Shown: positions 8,164 through 12,375 of the stretch, one piece after another | How the letters are laid out: every line of letters begins with the position of its first letter | Position numbering within the stretch: position 1 is the first letter of the stretch | Source: an uncultured Prevotella sp. | GTDB lineage: Bacteria > Bacteroidota > Bacteroidia > Bacteroidales > Bacteroidaceae | DNA: 12,375 bases | NCBI GenBank assembly: GCA_900548745.1 | Contig: URLQ01000085.1 | Location: forward strand, 1 to 12,375 | Direction: 5' to 3' | Program-made: the position numbers and the translations under genes | The notes under the pieces: model-generated | Seen by the model: only the letters and a program-made list of their open reading frames with translations | Databases searched by the model: none | What the model was told of the DNA's origin: nothing

Positions 8164-9168
8164 ATGCAAGACAATTCAAAACATACGAATGCTGCTGACA
8201 GTTCTTTAGACAGCAACTATACATCGGGTTTCACAGAGTCGATAGACAAGGAGATGTCTGCCGATCCGATGCCTGATGAGAAAGGCTTTGGCAACATTAA
8301 GGAGTATTATGTTTCAAGTGCTGGTCCTACCCGCCTTTTCACTGCCACGAGGTATGGCAAACGTTACATATTGAAATGTCTGAAAGAGGATTTCCTTCTC
8401 ACTCCCGTGTATCAGCAAGCGATAGTGAAGGAGTTTGAGATTGGTCTGCAACTGGAACATCTCTATATATGCCGCACCTTTGCCATGGAACGACTCTCCG
8501 GCATGGGCTATACCATAGTGATGGAACAAGTGGATGGCGACACGTTGCAGACGCTCATCGAAAATAAGAAACTCTCCCGCGACCTTGCCATTAGGATTGT
8601 ATCGCAACTGATGGATGCCTTGGCTTATATGCACAGCAAGCAGATTACACACCGTGACATTAAACCGGCGAACATAATGGTGACGCACATGGGGAAGAAC
8701 GTGAAGATAATAGACTTCGGACTTTCCGACAGCGACCTCTTCGGCGTGTTGAAGATGCCTGCCGGCACTTACAGATACCTCGCTCCCGAACAACTCCTGG
8801 AGGGTGCCGTTGCCGAACCGAAAGCCGACATCTATTCTCTTGGTATGGTGATGGAGGATATGGCAAAGGCTACGGGCAGCAAGAAGCTACTCAGAATGTC
8901 GCGGATATGTACTGTGAAGGATGCCTCGCAGCGTCCCGACAGCATAGAAGCCTTGCGCACTTGCTTTGCAAAGAGCAAGCGTGACATTCGAATCGTTTCG
9001 TTTCTCATCGTTCTCGTGGCAGCGCTTGTCAGCATAGTTGCAGTCTCGCTCTTCGTGCGTAGCCATAATGCCGTCGTGGAAGACAACAAGAGCAATCAGC
9101 CAAACGGCAGTCAGGAGAATAAACAGGATGACAACAGAGTCGTTGATTATAAACTATGGGATAAATGA
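8164..9168 (+). CDS. Membrane-anchored Hanks-type serine/threonine protein kinase
   Basis: This 334-residue protein has a cytoplasmic N-terminal kinase domain (about 45-265) and one transmembrane segment (about 275-297), then about 37 polar residues outside. Visible kinase elements are K71 in YILKCLK (ATP lysine), an alpha-C glutamate at E90 or E92, HRDIKPAN at 163-170 with catalytic D165, DFG at 184-186, a short activation segment, and APE at 207-209, then KADIYSLGMVMEDM. An active enzyme is expected. The glycine-rich loop is poor (SSAGPTRLFTATRYG), without the standard GxGxxG. The extracytoplasmic tail is short, with no PASTA or other sensor domain, so sensing must come from partner proteins. 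It is last in the operon, after the HTH-like gene, and probably phosphorylates that protein or another cytoplasmic partner. No terminator was seen in the 34 bp before the convergent nuclease gene. Confidence 0.88.
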   Translation: MQDNSKHTNAADSSLDSNYTSGFTESIDKEMSADPMPDEKGFGNIKEYYVSSAGPTRLFTATRYGKRYILKCLKEDFLLTPVYQQAIVKEFEIGLQLEHLYICRTFAMERLSGMGYTIVMEQVDGDTLQTLIENKKLSRDLAIRIVSQLMDALAYMHSKQITHRDIKPANIMVTHMGKNVKIIDFGLSDSDLFGVLKMPAGTYRYLAPEQLLEGAVAEPKADIYSLGMVMEDMAKATGSKKLLRMSRICTVKDASQRPDSIEALRTCFAKSKRDIRIVSFLIVLVAALVSIVAVSLFVRSHNAVVEDNKSNQPNGSQENKQDDNRVVDYKLWDK

Positions 9169-9202
9169 TAGGGTTGGTGTTTATTTATTTCATCTAACGT
9201 GT

Positions 9203-10378
9203 TTATGATTTTGTTTTATCTTTCTCATGTTCGACATTATCTTTCAATCCCTTTTCCAATTCCTCAATAGTCGGCATGGAAGACTTGAAGTCTTTTGGGA
9301 AGAGTTTGGATAGCTGGTATTCAGATATGCCCATTGGTTCTTTGTATGAATCTAAGGCATATTTCGCCACAACAGAGTCTTTGTCCTTACAAATGAGCAA
9401 GCCGATGGTTGGGTTGTCAATGTCAGTCTTGAACTGGTGGTTGATGGCAGAAACATAGAAGCTCAATTGCCCCAAGAATGATGGATGGAAAGATTGGGCT
9501 TTTAGTTCTATGACCACATACGCATGAAGATGGGCATTGTAAAACAGCAAGTCGGGGAAGAACTCCTGCTGGCCTACTTCCAAGCGAAACTGTCTGCCCA
9601 TATAGGAGAACCCCTTTCCTAGTTCCAAAAGAAAACGAGTAACGTTGTTCACCAATTCATCTTCAATGTCACGCTCGTCATATTTCTCACTTAGGTTAAG
9701 AAAGTCCAACTGATAAGGGTCTTTTGTTATCTGTTGCGCCAAGTCACTCTGCACGGCAGGAAGCGTGGATTGGAAGTTGGTGATAGCCTTTCCGTCACGC
9801 TCATACAAGTCGGTGTCAAGCCAATTGAGAAGAGCATCTCGTCCCCAATTGTTTTCCCAAGTCTTTCTTACAAAGAACAGGGCTTTGTTTATATCACTCT
9901 TGCATTTGTCAATGATGCGGCGTTGATGGTCCCAAGGAATAAGAAAAAGCATTTTAAAATCGTCCGCAAGCTGCGGACGATTTTGATCATGTGATGTAAT
10001 ATGTTGAATATCTGTATTATATGTGTCTTCTATGAAATCGTCCGCAGCTTGCGGACGATTTGCAACCAATGGAGCATAGAGCTTATAAAAGTAGCTCATG
10101 TACTTCAAGTTGGTTGGCGAGAATCCCTTTACTCCAGGCATTTCATTCTTCAAGTCCAGACTGAGATTCTTGTAAAACCCAGAGCCGTAAGTATTGGTAT
10201 ATTGCTTGGCTTCGATGTCTCGTCCCAACTTCCAATAGAAGTCCAACAGATAGCCATTGGTGGCACATGACGCTTTTAGGCGATGGCTGTAGAAACGTTC
10301 CTTAAGTTCTACAAGCCAATCCTTATAGTCGCTGTCGTCATGAAGGACTACAGATAAGTCTATATTTTTATTTGCCAT
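9203..10378 (-). CDS. DUF1016/YhcG-family PD-(D/E)XK nuclease domain protein
   Basis: The 391-residue product has the family's usual layout. Residues about 15-215 are the helical DUF1016 N-terminal domain (LLDFYWKLGRDI, GSGFYKNLSLDLKNEMPGVKGFSPTNLKYM, LIPWDHQRRIIDKC). Residues about 225-380 are the nuclease-like domain (FLELGKGFSYMGRQFRLEVGQQEFFPDLLFYN, VVIELKAQ, NPTIGLLICKDKDSVVAKYAL). D276, E291 and K293 form a complete PD-(D/E)XK signature. By family knowledge these proteins are linked to DNA recombination/repair or defence and are common in mobile and restriction contexts. Two in-frame palindromes encode NRPQAADDF (107-115) and NRPQLADDF (133-141), between the helical segments, as an apparent insertion before the conserved FLIPWDH. 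The gene converges on the kinase gene and has its own upstream region with Bacteroidetes-like -7 boxes. Confidence 0.85.
   Translation of the reverse strand: MANKNIDLSVVLHDDSDYKDWLVELKERFYSHRLKASCATNGYLLDFYWKLGRDIEAKQYTNTYGSGFYKNLSLDLKNEMPGVKGFSPTNLKYMSYFYKLYAPLVANRPQAADDFIEDTYNTDIQHITSHDQNRPQLADDFKMLFLIPWDHQRRIIDKCKSDINKALFFVRKTWENNWGRDALLNWLDTDLYERDGKAITNFQSTLPAVQSDLAQQITKDPYQLDFLNLSEKYDERDIEDELVNNVTRFLLELGKGFSYMGRQFRLEVGQQEFFPDLLFYNAHLHAYVVIELKAQSFHPSFLGQLSFYVSAINHQFKTDIDNPTIGLLICKDKDSVVAKYALDSYKEPMGISEYQLSKLFPKDFKSSMPTIEELEKGLKDNVEHEKDKTKS
9956..9984. repeat. Intragenic perfect palindrome, copy 1
   Basis: A 13-bp arm (9956-9968) and its exact reverse complement (9972-9984) flank a 3-nt loop AGC. 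The arm core is ATCGTCCGCA. It lies inside the DUF1016 gene and reads NRPQLADDF on the minus strand. It differs from copy 2 only in loop orientation and the outermost pair. Confidence 0.9.
10035..10061. repeat. Intragenic perfect palindrome, copy 2
   Basis: A 12-bp arm (10035-10046) and its exact reverse complement (10050-10061) flank the loop GCT, the reverse complement of the loop in copy 1. It reads NRPQAADDF in the DUF1016 protein. The offset from copy 1 is 78 bp, exactly 26 codons, so both copies use the same frame. Confidence 0.9.
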
Positions 10379-10401
10379 TATTATATTCTTAATTTACGCC
10401 A

Positions 10402-10409
10402 CAAATATA
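10402..10409 (-). promoter_or_regulatory. Candidate -7 box of the DUF1016 gene
   Basis: On the minus strand this reads TATATTTG, fitting the Bacteroidetes -7 consensus TAnnTTTG, 23 bp before the ATG at 10378. A -33 TTG at the right distance is not clear. Confidence 0.45.
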
Positions 10410-10489
10410 ATGTTTTATCGTGATAATTCATCATTAGCAAAATACTTTTTGATGAGATGGTAACTATTTAGACAAAATTAAGTTATATA

Positions 10490-10497
10490 CAAAGGTA
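10490..10497 (-). promoter_or_regulatory. Alternative -7 box upstream of the DUF1016 gene
   Basis: On the minus strand this reads TACCTTTG followed by TATATAAC, a very typical Bacteroidetes -7 box. It would give a leader of roughly 100 nt. TTG/TTTG matches upstream are present but not at ideal spacing. Confidence 0.4.
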
Positions 10498-10583
10498 TCG
10501 TTTTCTTTTGAAACAACCTAAACAAATTGCTGAATATTGCATTCCCGTTTTCAGACTGTTTTGTAGAATATCCTATATAACGA

Positions 10584-10622
10584 AGATACTGCATCGCAAA
10601 TTCTGTATGCGATGCAGTATCT
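10584..10622. repeat. Strong hairpin, 15-bp stem
   Basis: A 15-bp arm (10584-10598) pairs perfectly with 10608-10622 around a 9-nt loop; the core is GCATCGCA/TGCGATGC. It could be a bidirectional terminator or a mobile palindromic element. Neither side has a clear run of T, and no gene end is adjacent, so the role is uncertain. Confidence 0.7.
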
Positions 10623-10683
10623 GAATGTTTATTAGAATAACGAGAAGACAAATTTTGCCACTCTCCTCGTCAACTTGTCTACT

Positions 10684-10711
10684 GTTCAGCAAGTTTCCAA
10701 ACTTGTTGAAC
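10684..10711. repeat. Hairpin, 13-bp stem with 2-nt loop
   Basis: 10684-10696 (GTTCAGCAAGTTT) pairs with 10699-10711 (AAACTTGTTGAAC) with one G/T-type mismatch. Its length is close to the palindromes inside the DUF1016 gene, though the sequence is different. Confidence 0.65.
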
Positions 10712-10738
10712 TAAATAATAATTCTTATGATTCTGGTA

Positions 10739-10819
10739 TTTGTCGAAATTAAGCGTTTAACTGTGAATTATTTGTCGGAATTGAGCAAAAATAGTAAGTT
10801 TTATTTGTCGGAATTAAGC
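10739..10819 (+). repeat. Three direct repeats of TTTGTCGGAATTRAGC
   Basis: Copies are at 10739-10754 (one mismatch, TCGAAATT), 10771-10786 and 10804-10819. The spacing is 32 and 33 bp, about three helical turns, with unrelated AT-rich spacers. This arrangement suits protein binding. Repeated transposase sites at the ends of IS21-like elements are one known precedent; an operator array for the promoter that follows is another. No transposase gene is present nearby. Confidence 0.75.
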
Positions 10820-10835
10820 AATTTTCTTATCTTTG
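10804..10835 (+). promoter_or_regulatory. Bacteroidetes-type promoter pointing into repeat copy A
   Basis: TTTG at 10804-10807 (the first bases of the third direct repeat) and TATCTTTG at 10828-10835 match the -33 and -7 elements, with 20 bp between them. Transcription would start near 10842, at the left end of the 163-bp repeat. No complete gene follows on this strand, so it is probably a stranded promoter. Confidence 0.5.
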
Positions 10836-10839
10836 TATC

Positions 10840-11002
10840 TGATTATCAAGTACTTTTCGCTATGCAGGAATATATTTAAAGAAACATAGACGTAGCTGTT
10901 TATTTGAATATTTCGGAGGATTCAGCTATACCGACCCTCAAGCAGACAATGCCGTACGCCATATAACCATCGTACCACTATATGCATTGGAGAATCTAAG
11001 AA
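10840..11002 (+). repeat. 163-bp direct repeat, copy A
   Basis: This copy aligns without gaps to 12055-12217, with four mismatches. One plus-strand frame reads RYAGIYLKKHRRSCLFEYFGGF followed by SYTDPQADNAVRHITIVPLYALENLR, which looks protein-like but has no start codon. I do not recognise it. It may be the end of a lost gene. Confidence 0.9.
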
Positions 11003-11011
11003 GTCCTCAAA

Positions 11012-11025
11012 CTCTCAATAGAGAG
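11012..11025 (-). terminator. Weak hairpin after the lipoprotein gene
   Basis: CTCTC (11012-11016) and GAGAG (11021-11025) form a 5-bp stem with a 4-nt loop, just past the minus-strand stop, followed on that strand by TTTGAGG. The stem is short, so the call is tentative. Confidence 0.25.
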
Positions 11026-11038
11026 AAGTATTCTTTAG

Positions 11039-11671
11039 TTATGGATTATTGTAAAGCAAATCAATAACTTTCTTTTTGCTCTCTTCCATTGTATTACAAA
11101 AATCAATCCAGTTTGCATACATATCCTTCAATGAAGGATACTTATAGATTTGCAATAGCTTGTTTAAGCACGACTTTGCATCTTTTTCTCCATAAAGATA
11201 ATATGCGTATTGGACTTTATAATACGCATAGAACTCTCCATTTTGTTTGCCAATATTTTCATCGCACAATCTTATTGCTTCTTGCATGTAGTATTTTGCA
11301 GAATCTATTTCATTCTTATCAACAGAATACAATATTTTATAATTGTATGTCTCTATGTTGGGATATGGTGATAATAACGCTTCTTCTTTCATGCAGTTTA
11401 GTACACCATTCTTATTACCAAAGAATGAATAAATAACAATTTTATTATGATAACATAATTTTTTTGCATTCTTGTCGCTTTCAATATTTATCAGACTGTC
11501 TGTTAGGAGCAAGGCTCTACGAAGCATTATAGTGTCTCCTTTTAACAAGCCGTACTGTATGAGGTGTCCAACCGAATCCCTTAGTGATTCTATCTCAACA
11601 TTAGTAATTTCATGCGATGAGCAACTGAACGTTGAAAACAACAGTATTATATATGTGTATAAATGTTTCAT
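11039..11671 (-). CDS. Small helical-repeat lipoprotein, candidate orphan immunity protein of a lost RHS toxin
   Basis: I chose the ATG at 11671 because it places MKHLYTYIILLFSTFSC at the N-terminus, a clear lipoprotein signal with lipobox-like TFSC. The longer reading from 11722 adds 17 residues that run back toward the RHS remnant and lack signal character. The 210-residue product is Lys/Tyr/Asn-rich and helical, with TPR-like pairs (AKKLCYHNKIVIYSFFGNK, ETYNYKILYSVDKNEIDSAK, GEFYAYYKVQYAYYLYGEKD). I do not recognise a named family. It starts 24 bp after the end of a broken RHS core on the same strand, the place where immunity genes sit in Bacteroidetes RHS loci, and it is AT-rich like recently acquired cargo. 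An immunity role is inferred from position only; a general TPR-like lipoprotein is the alternative. Confidence 0.65.
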   Translation of the reverse strand: MKHLYTYIILLFSTFSCSSHEITNVEIESLRDSVGHLIQYGLLKGDTIMLRRALLLTDSLINIESDKNAKKLCYHNKIVIYSFFGNKNGVLNCMKEEALLSPYPNIETYNYKILYSVDKNEIDSAKYYMQEAIRLCDENIGKQNGEFYAYYKVQYAYYLYGEKDAKSCLNKLLQIYKYPSLKDMYANWIDFCNTMEESKKKVIDLLYNNP

Positions 11672-11694
11672 TTCATTTGATTTTGAACGTATGA

Positions 11695-12053
11695 TTATAT
11701 TTTCGTGGAAATAAAATTCCAAATATTGTAGGATAAGTTAAGGCTCTGCGTGTAGTCCGGTATCTGCACGAAGGGATCGGGTGTCATGAACCTGCCTATA
11801 ACGGGGTCATACATCCTGCTGTCCATGTTTACCATGTCAAACAGGTCAAGATGCTCATGCCCGTAGAATCCGCCGTCGTATGCGGAAACAGAATCTGTCG
11901 AAAACTTGTAACACTCCTATGTGTCGGGATTGCGTCTTCTGCCCCAAGCGTCATAGCTCAGTTCCTCTATGATATTTCCCTTTTCGTCTGTATATGCCAT
12001 AACGGATTCTAAATGATCATGGTGCAAATATAAGCATTTTTCTCCGTTCTTGC
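11695..12053 (-). pseudogene. Remnant of the RHS repeat-associated core domain
   Basis: The minus strand reads KNGEKCLYLHHDHLESV, AYTDEKGNIIEELSYDAWG, RRRNPDT, then an in-frame TAG at 11917-11919 where the family normally has W. It continues GFYGHEHLDLFDMVNMDSRM, YDPVIGRFMTPDPFVQIPDY and TQSLNLSY, then loses the expected core end (NNPL) and stops at 11695. This is the conserved end of the RHS core, the part just before the variable toxin tip. Only about 115 codons remain: the front is cut at the edge of the 163-bp repeat and the toxin is absent. RHS proteins are polymorphic toxins delivered by contact-dependent or type VI systems; this copy cannot make a working protein. Confidence 0.88.
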
Positions 12054-12054
12054 T

Positions 12055-12217
12055 TGATTATCAAGTACTTTTCGCTATGCATGAATATATTCAAAGAAAC
12101 ATAGACGTAGCTGTTTATTTGAATATTTCGGAGGATTCAGCTATACCGACCCTCAAGCAGACAATGCCGTACGCCATATAACCATCGTCTCACTATATGC
12201 ATTGGAGAATCTAAGAA
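12055..12217 (+). repeat. 163-bp direct repeat, copy B
   Basis: This is the second copy of 10840-11002, at a constant offset of 1215 bp. It abuts the cut front end of the RHS remnant. A short frame from the ATG at about 12078 (MHEYIQRNIDVAVYLNISED...) is open for about 34 codons here but closed by TAA in copy A, where CAA is TAA. It is not supported as a gene. Confidence 0.9.
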
Positions 12218-12256
12218 AGATGAAATAGAGAAATGAGTGGCATTCAGAGTCATTTG

Positions 12257-12264
12257 TATCTTTG
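12257..12264 (+). promoter_or_regulatory. Candidate -7 box near the right edge
   Basis: TATCTTTG matches TAnnTTTG on the plus strand, but no -33 TTG is found at the right distance. It could serve a gene beyond the window. Confidence 0.25.
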
Positions 12265-12320
12265 TAATATCCTTGTATGATGTTAGCTTTTAGAATTCTT
12301 TAACTTGTGAGAAAACGTAT

Positions 12321-12356
12321 GTAACTACTCAGCACCCCCAGGGCATGAGTAGTTAC
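12321..12356. repeat. Inverted repeat, 11-bp stem with 14-nt loop
   Basis: GTAACTACTCA (12321-12331) pairs exactly with TGAGTAGTTAC (12346-12356). The loop is C/G-rich (CACCCCCAGGG). It may be a terminator or a dispersed palindromic element; the window ends 19 bp later. Confidence 0.7.
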
Positions 12357-12375
12357 CTTACTGTTGTACGACAGC

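Larger units (their letters stand above)
10379..11038. other. AT-rich 660-bp non-coding region with hairpins and repeats
   Basis: No credible gene lies here. It holds the upstream region of the DUF1016 gene, two hairpins (10584-10622, 10684-10711), three 16-bp direct repeats (10739-10819), a plus-strand promoter-like pair (10804-10835), and the first copy of a 163-bp direct repeat (10840-11002). The composition is visibly AT-richer than the operon to the left. The mixture suggests the scar of one or more mobile-element or cassette events. Confidence 0.7.

Noticed and set aside
9956..10061. Palindromes as a CRISPR array
   Set aside because: There are only two units, each a perfect palindrome translated within a conserved protein, with no further spacers and no cas genes.
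11089..11714. Plus-strand open frames of 115 and 80 codons
   Set aside because: They are antisense to the lipoprotein gene, which has a proper signal and lipobox; the plus frames show no domain features.
12026..12033. Minus-strand TATATTTG-like match as a promoter
   Set aside because: It lies within the RHS core coding remnant (LYLHHDH) and no -33 element fits, so it is probably chance.

Overview
The window looks like a chromosomal accessory region of a Bacteroidales bacterium, most likely a Prevotella/Segatella-type or Bacteroides-type gut or oral commensal. The evidence is fimbrillin-family lipoproteins, BspA-type leucine-rich repeat (LRR) proteins, a BACON plus M64 metallopeptidase protein, Bacteroidetes-type -7 boxes (TAnnTTTG), and an RHS remnant with the core sequence typical of this phylum. 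No tRNA, rRNA or CRISPR array was seen.

Positions 1-9168 hold one tightly packed plus-strand gene set, probably a single operon whose promoter lies upstream of the window. It contains, in order: the end of a fimbrillin-family protein; an LRR-BACON-M64 peptidase protein; a fimbrillin-family lipoprotein; a membrane-anchored protein with a C-terminal NTF2-like region; an envelope protein with a PEGA-family-like N-terminal region and a probable beta-rich C-terminus; a lipoprotein with two FN3-like domains and a BspA LRR; a small HTH-like cytoplasmic protein; and a membrane-anchored Ser/Thr protein kinase. I infer a surface adhesion/proteolysis module with its own cytoplasmic regulator and kinase. 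The first two reading frames are the same frame, interrupted by one TAA at 184-186. The fimbrillin domain visibly continues past this stop, so the ancestral product was probably one fimbrillin-LRR-BACON-M64 lipoprotein.

Positions 9203-10378 (minus) encode a DUF1016/YhcG-type PD-(D/E)XK nuclease-family protein. Two near-identical perfect palindromes lie inside this gene, in the same frame, each encoding NRPQ(A/L)ADDF.

Positions 10379-12375 are AT-rich and rearranged. They contain two strong hairpins, three 16-bp direct repeats at 32-33 bp spacing ending in a good promoter, and a 163-bp direct repeat (10840-11002 and 12055-12217, 4 mismatches). The repeats flank a minus-strand lipoprotein gene and, just upstream of it on the same strand, a broken RHS core fragment. 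This looks like the relic of an RHS polymorphic-toxin locus in which the candidate immunity/lipoprotein gene survived and the toxin was lost. The window ends in another hairpin.
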